A stretch of 12,338 bases of DNA from Spirochaetaceae bacterium (GTDB lineage Bacteria; Spirochaetota; Spirochaetia; DSM-27196; PXBQ01), in NCBI GenBank assembly GCA_003566875.1, contig PXBQ01000416.1, positions 1 to 12,338 of the forward strand, written 5' to 3'. The position numbers were made by a program, and so were the translations under genes. Under the pieces are notes generated by a model. The model was not told the origin of the DNA. It saw only the letters and a program-made list of their open reading frames with translations, and did not search any database. This document shows positions 1-6,532 of the stretch, piece after piece (position 1 is the stretch's first letter; each line of letters begins with the position of its first letter).

Positions 1-9
1 ATTTTGTTT

Positions 10-14
10 AGGAG
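10..14 (+). promoter_or_regulatory. Ribosome binding site of rpsO
   Basis: AGGAG lies 6 nt before the ATG at 21. This spacing favours that ATG over the in-frame TTG immediately upstream at 18, which would have only 3 nt of spacing. Confidence 0.75.
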
Positions 15-20
15 TTCTTG

Positions 21-290
21 ATGGCGATAACGAAAGAAATGAAACAGGCAGTCGTACAAGAGTACGGCAAAGATGAGAAGGATAGCGGACGGACGGAAGT
101 TCAGATCGCGCTTTTGTCACAAAGAATCACCGAGCTCACAGAGCATTTTCGTGTCCACAAAAAAGACCATCATTCGAGGCGTGGACTGCTGATGCTCGTC
201 GGACAGCGACGACGCCTTTTGGATTATCTCAAGAAAAACAACCTCGAGGGCTACCGGGAACTAATTCAGAAACTCGGCATCCGGAAGTAA
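21..290 (+). CDS. rpsO: 30S ribosomal protein S15
   Basis: S15 is a primary 16S rRNA-binding protein of the small subunit platform and forms a contact to the large subunit. The 89-residue product has the usual family length. The diagnostic core is clear: EVQIALLSQRITELTEHF, then HKKDHHSRRGLL, then LVGQRRRLLDYL, ending in LGIRK. The rRNA-contacting HHSRRGL block is intact. The near-universal GSPEVQ segment reads GRTEVQ here, a small deviation in an otherwise canonical sequence. The start is the ATG at 21, preceded by AGGAG. It is followed 44 nt downstream by pnp, the classic rpsO-pnp pairing. Its own promoter lies outside the window, and genes such as truB or rbfA may precede it, but this cannot be seen. 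Identity is essentially certain. Confidence 0.97.
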   Translation: MAITKEMKQAVVQEYGKDEKDSGRTEVQIALLSQRITELTEHFRVHKKDHHSRRGLLMLVGQRRRLLDYLKKNNLEGYRELIQKLGIRK

Positions 291-291
291 C

Positions 292-323
292 CGCGACAGA
301 ACCAAATCGCGACAGAACCAAAT
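292..323 (+). repeat. Perfect 16-bp tandem duplication in the rpsO-pnp spacer
   Basis: CGCGACAGAACCAAAT occurs at 292-307 and again, without change or gap, at 308-323. It fills most of the 44-nt spacer and ends directly before the pnp Shine-Dalgarno AAGGA at 324-328. The unit has no obvious self-complementarity, so it does not form the hairpin (terminator or RNase III target) known between these genes in E. coli. Function is unknown; it may simply be a replication-slippage duplication. Confidence 0.9.
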
Positions 324-334
324 AAGGACTAAGA

Positions 335-2488
335 ATGCATCAGGTAAAACTCAAAATCGGCGACCATGACCTTGTTCTCGAAACCGGTCGGCTTGCCAAA
401 CAGGCAAATGGAGCCGTTTTCGCGAAGTACGGCGAATCGGCCGTTCTCGCTACGGCGTGCTGCTCGTCGAAACCGGTTGTCGGTCTTGACTATGTTCCCC
501 TCCAGGTCGAGTACAACGAGAAATATTACGCAGCGGGAAAAATTCCCGGCGGCTTTTTCAAGCGCGAAGGCCGGCCTAAAGACAAGGAAATCCTCGTTTG
601 CCGGTTGATCGACCGCCCGATGCGGCCGCTCTTCTCGAAAAAATTCGCGCGAGATATACAGGTAGTACCGACGGTCATCTCTACCGATCTCATCAACCCG
701 CCCGACGTGCTCGCTATGGTCGCATCATCCGCCGCAGTGACAATATCGGATATTCCGTTCGACGGACCGGTCGGAGCTGTTCGCGTCGTTCACGTCGACG
801 GAACGTTCATCGTGAACCCGACCTTTGTCGAGATCGAAAAGGCGGAACTCGAGATCATCGTTGCGGGTACCGAGGACGGCATAACGATGGTCGAAGGCGG
901 CGCCCTCGAGGTTTCAGAGGACATCATGGTCGAAGCTATCGAGAAAGCTCGTGGAACGATCATCGAAATCTGCCGTGCTCAGCGCGAACTCCAGAAACTC
1001 GCGGGCAAAGAGAAGCTTGCGTTTCCGGAAAATGACGATACGCTCGGAATCGAAAGTGACTTGCGCGCGTTTGCCGAACCAATGATGGACGCAGCGTGCC
1101 TCGTCCCGGGCAAGATGAACCGAAGCGCGGCGATCCAGGCCGTCTCAGTCGAAGCGCTCGAGAAGTTCCAGGATTCGATTCCCGAAGAAAAAGTGAAACT
1201 TTTCCACGCTTTCATGGAGGACCTCGAACGCGAGGTCGTTCGACGCTCGATCATCGAGCGCAAGGTCCGAACCGATGGACGCGCGCCCGATGAAATTCGC
1301 CCAATTACGTGTGAAGTCGACATTCTTCCACGGACGCACGGATCGGCGTTGTTCACACGCGGCGAGACCCAGGCGCTCGCGATCGCAACACTCGGCACCG
1401 TGTACGACGAACAGATAATGGACGACATCGACGGTGACCGCCGCGAACACTTTATGCTGCACTACAACTTCCCGCCGTTCTCGGTCGGTGAGACCGGACG
1501 GATGGGCACCGGCCGCCGCGAGATCGGTCACGGACACCTCGCTCAACGTGCCCTCGCGATGATGGTGCCGGACAAAGCATCGTTCCCGTACACGATTCGC
1601 CTCGTGTCGGAAATTCTCGAGTCGAACGGTTCGTCGTCGATGGCCACGGTCTGCGGTGGCGCACTCGCTTTGATGAACGCGGGCGTACCGCTTAAAAAAC
1701 CGGTTGCCGGAATTGCGATGGGCCTTGTCCAGGAAGGCGAGAACAACGTCGTCCTGAGCGATATTCTCGGTGAAGAGGATCATCTCGGTGACATGGACTT
1801 CAAAGTTGCCGGAACAAGCGACGGCATCACCGCGTTCCAGATGGACATCAAGATCAAGAACGTCGCCGCCGACGTGATGAAAACCGCTCTCGAGCAGGCG
1901 CGCCGAGGCAGACTACACATTCTGTCGATCATGGCGCAAGCGCTCGACAAACCGCGTGAGACGCTTTCGGAGTTCGCCCCGCGCATAATTTCGTTTAACG
2001 TTGATCCCGAGAAAATCGGACTCTTGATCGGTCCCGGTGGAAAGACGATCAAGGGTATCCAGGAGAAACACGGCGTCAACGTCAACATCGACGATAGCGG
2101 CTTGATCACGATCTACTGCAAAGAAAAGGCCGGAGCCGAGCAGGCGAAGAATGCGTTCCTCGGTATGTTGGAAGAACCCGAGATTGGACGCACGTACGAA
2201 GGGGTCGTACGACGTATCGTCGACTTCGGCGCGTTCATCGAGTTCCTGCCGGGAAAAGAAGGGCTGTGTCACATCTCGAAGATGGCCGACCATCGCATCA
2301 ACGCGGTGAGCGACGTCCTTCAGATGAACCAAACGGTCCCCGTGAAAATCATCGAGATTGACAAAATGGGGCGCGTTAACTTGAGTCTGATTTATGAAGG
2401 ATCCGACTCGAATACCGGTTCTGGACGGTACGAAGGCCGACGCGACGATCGCCCACGATCGGGAGGCCGGTCTCAAGACTCGCGGTGA
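335..2488 (+). CDS. pnp: Polyribonucleotide nucleotidyltransferase (PNPase)
   Basis: PNPase is the phosphorolytic 3'-to-5' exoribonuclease, a cytoplasmic homotrimer that degrades mRNA and can also add heteropolymeric tails. The 717-residue length and domain order are standard: first RNase PH domain (about 10-140, with the GGFFKREGRP and RLIDRPMRPLF signatures), an alpha-helical linker, the second RNase PH domain (GETQALAIATLGT and GRREIGHGHLAQRAL), a KH domain (about 555-612, GxxG loop GPGG at 566-569) and an S1 domain (about 622-685). D482, D488 and K490 align by eye with the E. coli metal and catalytic residues D486, D492 and K494, so the enzyme should be active. The last 29 residues form a polar Gly/Arg/Asp-rich tail, probably disordered. 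The ATG at 335 follows AAGGA at 324-328. The E. coli-type regulatory hairpin in the leader was not seen. Confidence 0.98.
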   Translation: MHQVKLKIGDHDLVLETGRLAKQANGAVFAKYGESAVLATACCSSKPVVGLDYVPLQVEYNEKYYAAGKIPGGFFKREGRPKDKEILVCRLIDRPMRPLFSKKFARDIQVVPTVISTDLINPPDVLAMVASSAAVTISDIPFDGPVGAVRVVHVDGTFIVNPTFVEIEKAELEIIVAGTEDGITMVEGGALEVSEDIMVEAIEKARGTIIEICRAQRELQKLAGKEKLAFPENDDTLGIESDLRAFAEPMMDAACLVPGKMNRSAAIQAVSVEALEKFQDSIPEEKVKLFHAFMEDLEREVVRRSIIERKVRTDGRAPDEIRPITCEVDILPRTHGSALFTRGETQALAIATLGTVYDEQIMDDIDGDRREHFMLHYNFPPFSVGETGRMGTGRREIGHGHLAQRALAMMVPDKASFPYTIRLVSEILESNGSSSMATVCGGALALMNAGVPLKKPVAGIAMGLVQEGENNVVLSDILGEEDHLGDMDFKVAGTSDGITAFQMDIKIKNVAADVMKTALEQARRGRLHILSIMAQALDKPRETLSEFAPRIISFNVDPEKIGLLIGPGGKTIKGIQEKHGVNVNIDDSGLITIYCKEKAGAEQAKNAFLGMLEEPEIGRTYEGVVRRIVDFGAFIEFLPGKEGLCHISKMADHRINAVSDVLQMNQTVPVKIIEIDKMGRVNLSLIYEGSDSNTGSGRYEGRRDDRPRSGGRSQDSR

Positions 2489-2513
2489 CCCGCGCGGCGG
2501 TTATTTGGTACGC

Positions 2514-2520
2514 AGGAGGA
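2514..2520 (+). promoter_or_regulatory. Strong ribosome binding site fixing the dut start
   Basis: AGGAGGA lies 8 nt before the GTG at 2529. It settles the dut start: the reading frame stays open upstream to an ATG at 2394 inside pnp, but that extension is not dUTPase-like and lacks this signal. Confidence 0.8.
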
Positions 2521-2528
2521 GCGGCGCC

Positions 2529-2954
2529 GTGACGGTTGAGCTTCCTGGGCAGTTCCCGAACGGGAACATACCACGATACGCGACGGACGGGTCGGCGGGC
2601 GCCGACATTTCGGCTTCCGCGGAAGTCGTTCTTCCACGGGGTGGGCGCGCGCTGGTTCCGACCGGCATCCGCCTTGCCATCCCGAACGGTTTTGAGGGCC
2701 AGATCCGTCCGCGATCCGGCCTCGCGTTGAAACACGGAGTCACGGTGCTCAATGCGCCGGGCACGATCGATTCCGACTACCGTGGCGAGATCAAAGTACT
2801 TCTTGTGAACCTCGGCGAGCACGAGTACACAGTGCGCGAGGGTGACCGAGTAGCTCAACTGATCGTCGCACCGTGTGTTCGAGTCAAGTTTGGAGAGGCG
2901 TTGATTCCCGAATCCGACCGAGGTACCGGCGGGTTTGGGTCCACCGGTTCGTAA
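2529..2954 (+). CDS. dut: Deoxyuridine 5'-triphosphate nucleotidohydrolase (dUTPase)
   Basis: This is a trimeric cytoplasmic dUTPase that hydrolyses dUTP to dUMP and pyrophosphate, preventing uracil incorporation into DNA and supplying dUMP for thymidylate synthesis. All five motifs appear in order in 141 residues: motif 1 SAGADIS (22-28), motif 2 RPRSGLA (60-66), motif 3 GTIDSDYRG (78-86), motif 4 GDRVAQLIV (105-113) and motif 5 RGTGGFGSTG (131-140). D81 is the expected water-activating aspartate, Y84 the uracil-pocket tyrosine, and F136 the P-loop aromatic that stacks on the base. Length is typical of bacterial Dut. The GTG start is chosen from the AGGAGGA at 2514-2520. The gene begins 40 nt after pnp and ends 7 nt before lptF with tandem stops (TAATAG). 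A pnp-dut adjacency is plausible for spirochaetes, but that is from memory. Confidence 0.96.
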   Translation: MTVELPGQFPNGNIPRYATDGSAGADISASAEVVLPRGGRALVPTGIRLAIPNGFEGQIRPRSGLALKHGVTVLNAPGTIDSDYRGEIKVLLVNLGEHEYTVREGDRVAQLIVAPCVRVKFGEALIPESDRGTGGFGSTGS

Positions 2955-2961
2955 TAGATTC

Positions 2962-4242
2962 ATGAAACGCTCGTACGTCCGAATATCATCGTACGTCTCG
3001 CGAGAATTCCTGCTCTCGTTCGCCGTGGCGTTTCTTTTTTTCTTCGTCGTTTTTTTTGTGAACCAGATTCTTGTACTTGCCGAAGAAATCCTCACAAGAA
3101 AGGTTCCACCGCGTTACGTCGCTCTTCTCATTCTGTACTCGATGCCGTCGATCATCGCGCTTTCATTCCCGTTCGGTACGCTTCTCGGTGCGCTGATGGC
3201 CTTGGGGCGCATATCGTCGCAGAATGAAGTTGTCGCAGCGCAAGCATCGGGGATCCCTCTGAGACGACTTTTCTACCCGTTCGCGTTAATCTCACTCGGG
3301 TTGTTCGGCGTTTCATTTATGATGAACGATTACTTCTTGCCGGTCGGTGCGATCAATTTTTCGCGACTGTACCGCGAACTCGTATACTCCAACCCGGAGC
3401 TGGAACTCGAGCCGTACAGCGTGAAGGAGTTCGATGACAATATTCTGATTCCGGGCGCGGTGTCGGGATCGACAATCGAAGACCTCATCATCATCAGGCG
3501 TGACGGGGACCGAAAAACCGTTTTCTCTGCGGGGACGGCGGTTCTCGGCGGAGATTCGGACTCGGGCGTGATCTCTCTCGAAATGAACTCGGTATTCAGC
3601 CAGACGCCCGGTGAGGACGCCCAGGAAGAGTTCGAGTTTTTCCGTGCGGCGTCGATGACGTACAATATTCTTTTGCGAGATATCACCTTTTCGGTGCGCA
3701 GTTTGGGAGCGCGCGAGATGAGCTCGTATGACGTTTACCAACGCATTCTCGATCGCGCGGCGACGCTGGAACAACGCCGGCACGAGCACGCCGTCGGGAT
3801 CGCCAGGCGGCGGCTGATTCTCGCGGCGGAGTACGATCGAGCGATTCGCGCGATACTCGACGGACGCACCGATATCGCGTCGGCTCGGCCGATTCTCGAG
3901 ACGCCGAGCAGGGATCTCGCGCGCGAAGTTGCGCGCACCGTGAACGACCGCACGCTCCAGATCTACCGCATCGAGTTCCACAAGAAAATCGCGATTCCGT
4001 TCGCGTGCATCACGTTTGTTTTGTTCGCGTTTCCCGTGGGAATCACGACGAGCAAATCGAGTCGAATGGTCGGATTCGGGGTTGGAATACTGGTTTGCGT
4101 CGTATTCTGGGCTTTGCTGATCGGAGGCGATTCACTCGGGACACAAAACCTTGATTTTTCTCCCGCTTTGGCGATGTGGTTTCCGAACATCGTAGTGTTT
4201 TCAGCCGCGGCTGTGACCGCGTTTTTCAGGTTTCGCCGATGA
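2962..4242 (+). CDS. lptF: LptF-type permease (YjgP/YjgQ family)
   Basis: This is the first of two paired YjgP/YjgQ-family membrane proteins. With LptB ATPase and LptC, such proteins extract lipopolysaccharide (or a related lipid) from the outer leaflet of the inner membrane. The 426-residue product has three N-terminal membrane helices (about 15-38, 52-80, 102-122), a beta-rich periplasmic jellyroll region (about 130-250) and three C-terminal helices (about 342-362, 370-390, 400-422). The family signature FPFGTLLGALMALGR, then EVVAAQASGIPLRR, is clear, as is EFHKKIAIPFACITF before TM4. About 78 charged, helix-prone residues (256-333) sit between the jellyroll and TM4, longer than I expect for the family. 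The ATG at 2962 is only 7 nt after dut and has no evident Shine-Dalgarno, suggesting re-initiation coupled to dut; a TTG at 2935 is a weaker alternative. LptF versus LptG is assigned mainly by gene order. Confidence 0.88.
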   Translation: MKRSYVRISSYVSREFLLSFAVAFLFFFVVFFVNQILVLAEEILTRKVPPRYVALLILYSMPSIIALSFPFGTLLGALMALGRISSQNEVVAAQASGIPLRRLFYPFALISLGLFGVSFMMNDYFLPVGAINFSRLYRELVYSNPELELEPYSVKEFDDNILIPGAVSGSTIEDLIIIRRDGDRKTVFSAGTAVLGGDSDSGVISLEMNSVFSQTPGEDAQEEFEFFRAASMTYNILLRDITFSVRSLGAREMSSYDVYQRILDRAATLEQRRHEHAVGIARRRLILAAEYDRAIRAILDGRTDIASARPILETPSRDLAREVARTVNDRTLQIYRIEFHKKIAIPFACITFVLFAFPVGITTSKSSRMVGFGVGILVCVVFWALLIGGDSLGTQNLDFSPALAMWFPNIVVFSAAAVTAFFRFRR

Positions 4243-5339
4243 GGTCGTGCCGTACTTTGTACTCCATGACGATGCGTTCGTTCTTCCCGGTTCTCTTCGG
4301 GGGAACGGCACTCTTTGCGCTTATGATCCATCTTCTTGAGTTGTTCACGAACCTCGTCAGATACCTCAACCTGGAAGTTCCGTTTCAACAAATCGCACTG
4401 GTCCATTGGTTGTACCTCCCGAAAAGCATCATGTACGCCGTCCCGATTGCGGTGCTCTTTGCGGTATCGTTCACGATGGGGACGCTATACGCCAATAATG
4501 AGTTGATCGCCGTGTTCAGCGCGGGCGTCCCGCTGCGGCGATTCGTGCGTCCGTTTCTCGTGTTCGGGATACTCATCAGTATCGGAGCTTTTTACTTTGA
4601 GGACCACGTGGTAATCCGGACGCAAATGCAGAAGACCGAGCTCTCCCGAAGTTTGTTGCGTGTCTCGGCAACTATGAGCAACACGAATGTAACCGTACTC
4701 GACAACGGAGGTCGTCATGTGTATCACGCCGAACACTACAACGATCAAACCCGCACATTGACAGGTTTTCTTTTTCTCGAACGACTCGACGATTCAACTA
4801 TCTCGCGACGCATCGACGCGGGGCGCGCAGTTTGGGAGAACGGTGTCTGGATGTTGTTCAACGCTGTCGTTTTTCGGCCGGAAGCAGACAACCCCAGGTC
4901 TCCGGACTCCGGCTCACGCGAATTCTTCGACCGTTTGACAGTTCCTGAGCTCGCCGCAGCGCCGAGTGTTTTCCGCCGTCGTACCGCGCGCGTCGATGAG
5001 ATGCCCCGCGATGACGCGCGGATCTGGATCGAGTCTCTGCGTCGTGCGGGATTGCCGTACCGGAACCACCTGACGGAGTATTATTCGCGGTACTCGTACG
5101 CGGCAACGCCATTTATCGTCGCGTTGATCTCGAGCGGCCTCGGAGGCAAATTCAAGAAAAACGTGTTGCTCATGAGCCTCTTGGTTTCGTTGTGTTTTGC
5201 GGTGGTGTACTACATAACAGGGATGCTCGGTACCCTCGCGGCTGCGGCCGGTCTGATTACGCCGGTTATCGGCGCGTGGGCGGGTGTCGCGATTTTTGTC
5301 GTCGTCGGAATGCTTCTCTTCAAAGCCTCGAGGAATTGA
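4239..5339 (+). CDS. lptG: LptG-type permease (YjgP/YjgQ family)
   Basis: This is the partner permease to the preceding gene, together forming the LptB2FG transporter core. The product has 366 residues. Three helices lie at the N-terminus (about 12-38, 52-78, 102-120), followed by a periplasmic jellyroll domain and three helices from about 282 to the end. Family hallmarks include LYANNELIAVFSAGVPLRRF at about 82-101 and, in the C-terminal half, SGLGGKFKKN followed by YYITGMLGTLAAAAGLITP. The start is the ATG of the ATGA overlap with the lptF stop, which implies translational coupling. ATGs at 4266 and 4272 are in frame and would still leave the first helix nearly whole, but have no better signal. 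LptB, LptA, LptC and LptD are not in the window, so transport of true LPS is inferred from the family only. Confidence 0.87.
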   Translation: MRSCRTLYSMTMRSFFPVLFGGTALFALMIHLLELFTNLVRYLNLEVPFQQIALVHWLYLPKSIMYAVPIAVLFAVSFTMGTLYANNELIAVFSAGVPLRRFVRPFLVFGILISIGAFYFEDHVVIRTQMQKTELSRSLLRVSATMSNTNVTVLDNGGRHVYHAEHYNDQTRTLTGFLFLERLDDSTISRRIDAGRAVWENGVWMLFNAVVFRPEADNPRSPDSGSREFFDRLTVPELAAAPSVFRRRTARVDEMPRDDARIWIESLRRAGLPYRNHLTEYYSRYSYAATPFIVALISSGLGGKFKKNVLLMSLLVSLCFAVVYYITGMLGTLAAAAGLITPVIGAWAGVAIFVVVGMLLFKASRN

Positions 5340-6517
5340 TGAACTCGACGAACCATACCACGAACGACGGTATCCAGGGCTTTTTTTCGGTCTCGACGAA
5401 CGACCGAGAAAGCGCCGCACGGTGTGGCACGCTCAACCTTCCGCACGGAACGATCGAGACCCCGGTCTTCATGCCGGTCGGCACACAATCGAGCGTGAAG
5501 GGGCTACTACACCGCGATGTCTCGGATATCGGGTTCTCGCTTATCCTCTCGAACACGTACCACCTTTTTTTGCGCCCCGGCATCGAGGTCATCCGGCGGT
5601 TCGGTGGACTCCACAGCTTTTGCGCGTGGGACGGCAACATACTGACCGACTCCGGGGGGTACCAGGTTTTCTCGCTCGCGGCGTTCCGGAAAATATCCGA
5701 CGACGGAGTCACGTTTCGTTCGCACATCGACGGTCAAACGTTTCACCTGACACCCGAGACCGTCTTTGCGATCCAGCGTGATCTCGGAAGCGATGTGCAG
5801 ATGGCGCTCGACGTCTGTACGGCGCCCGACGTTTCCCGAAAAGAGGCCGAGAGCGCATGCCGCATCACAACTGCGTGGGCAAGACGCGCTGCCGAATCGT
5901 GGCGAGCCGATCGCGAATCCGGAACAAGCTCGTATCGTGGCGCTTTATTCGGAATAGTGCAGGGGAATTTCCATGAAGACCTGCGAACACGCAGCGCCGA
6001 GGATATCGGCGAGCTCGATCTGCCGGGTATCGCGATCGGCGGACTCTCGGTCGGCGAGAGTCCCGAGCAGTTCGAACATTTCTTGAAATTCACCACCCAA
6101 AAACTCCCGAGTCATACCCCACGGTACGTGATGGGCATCGGCACGCCCGACTATATCTTCGCCGCGGTCGAAGCCGGAATCGACATGTTCGATTGTGTCT
6201 TTCCGACGCGTACGGCTCGAACCGGTGCGGCGATGGTCCCCGACGGGCGCCTCGTCTTGACACACGCGAAACACGCCGACTCGACCATTCCGATCGAAGA
6301 CGGATGTCCGTGTATCGCGTGCCGCCGTTACTCGCGCGCGTATATTCGGCATCTGCTCAAGGCCGGCGAGATGCTCGGCCCGATCCTCTTGACGTTCCAT
6401 AATCTCACGTTTATGGCACGACTACTCGAGTCGATCCGCGCGAGCATCCGAGCAGGGCGGTTCTTGTCGTTCAAGCGGGAATTCCTTCATCGGTACTTGG
6501 CCGGGCACCGAAGATAG
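5339..6517 (+). CDS. tgt: Queuine/preQ1 tRNA-guanine transglycosylase
   Basis: Bacterial Tgt exchanges guanine-34 for preQ1 in the anticodon loop of Tyr, His, Asn and Asp tRNAs, a step in queuosine synthesis. The 392-residue length is normal. The TIM-barrel signatures are present: SNTYHLFLRPG, LTDSGGYQVFSL with D104 (substrate-recognition aspartate), ALFGIVQGN, AIGGLSVGE, YVMGIGTPDYI and FDCVFPTR with D285 as expected nucleophile. The zinc site CPCIAC plus a downstream histidine gives C323, C325, C328 and H354. The ATG overlaps the lptG stop by one base (TGATG), with GAGGA at 5330-5334, indicating coupled translation. The first 10 or so residues are Asn/Thr-rich and non-conserved. Its stop codon TAG is in the same frame as murJ. 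The position between lipid permeases and murJ looks like operon packing, not a functional link. Confidence 0.97.
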   Translation: MNSTNHTTNDGIQGFFSVSTNDRESAARCGTLNLPHGTIETPVFMPVGTQSSVKGLLHRDVSDIGFSLILSNTYHLFLRPGIEVIRRFGGLHSFCAWDGNILTDSGGYQVFSLAAFRKISDDGVTFRSHIDGQTFHLTPETVFAIQRDLGSDVQMALDVCTAPDVSRKEAESACRITTAWARRAAESWRADRESGTSSYRGALFGIVQGNFHEDLRTRSAEDIGELDLPGIAIGGLSVGESPEQFEHFLKFTTQKLPSHTPRYVMGIGTPDYIFAAVEAGIDMFDCVFPTRTARTGAAMVPDGRLVLTHAKHADSTIPIEDGCPCIACRRYSRAYIRHLLKAGEMLGPILLTFHNLTFMARLLESIRASIRAGRFLSFKREFLHRYLAGHRR

Positions 6518-6521
6518 AATC

Positions 6522-6526
6522 AGGAG
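6522..6526 (+). promoter_or_regulatory. Ribosome binding site upstream of murJ that points to a non-AUG start
   Basis: AGGAG lies 5-9 nt after the tgt stop and 6 nt before an in-frame ATC codon at 6533. No ATG, GTG or TTG in the murJ frame occurs within reach of it; the first is the GTG at 6629, over 100 nt away, and that codon has no Shine-Dalgarno of its own. The site is therefore the best evidence for where murJ translation begins. Confidence 0.6.
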
Positions 6527-6532
6527 ATCACG

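Noticed and set aside
1145..1783. Long antisense open frames within pnp (also 979-1428, 1913-2476 and 2376-3095 on the minus strand)
   Set aside because: They are mirror frames of strongly conserved coding sequence, with no recognisable family and Arg/Ser/Pro-rich translations typical of shadow frames.
2394..2528. In-frame upstream extension of dut starting at ATG 2394 inside pnp
   Set aside because: The extra 45 residues show no dUTPase similarity and lie over the pnp C-terminus in another frame. The strong AGGAGGA at 2514 with GTG 2529 gives a normal 141-residue enzyme.
3313..3981. 222-codon minus-strand open frame within lptF
   Set aside because: It is opposite a well-conserved permease gene, shows no family features and has the Arg-rich composition of shadow frames.
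4176..4238. Upstream extension of lptG from 4176 inside lptF
   Set aside because: The ATGA overlap at 4239 places the first membrane helix where the family has it; the extension is lptF sequence read in another frame.
5192..5338. Upstream extension of tgt overlapping lptG
   Set aside because: The added residues overlie the membrane helices of lptG in another frame and do not resemble Tgt. ATG 5339 with GAGGA upstream gives the expected length.
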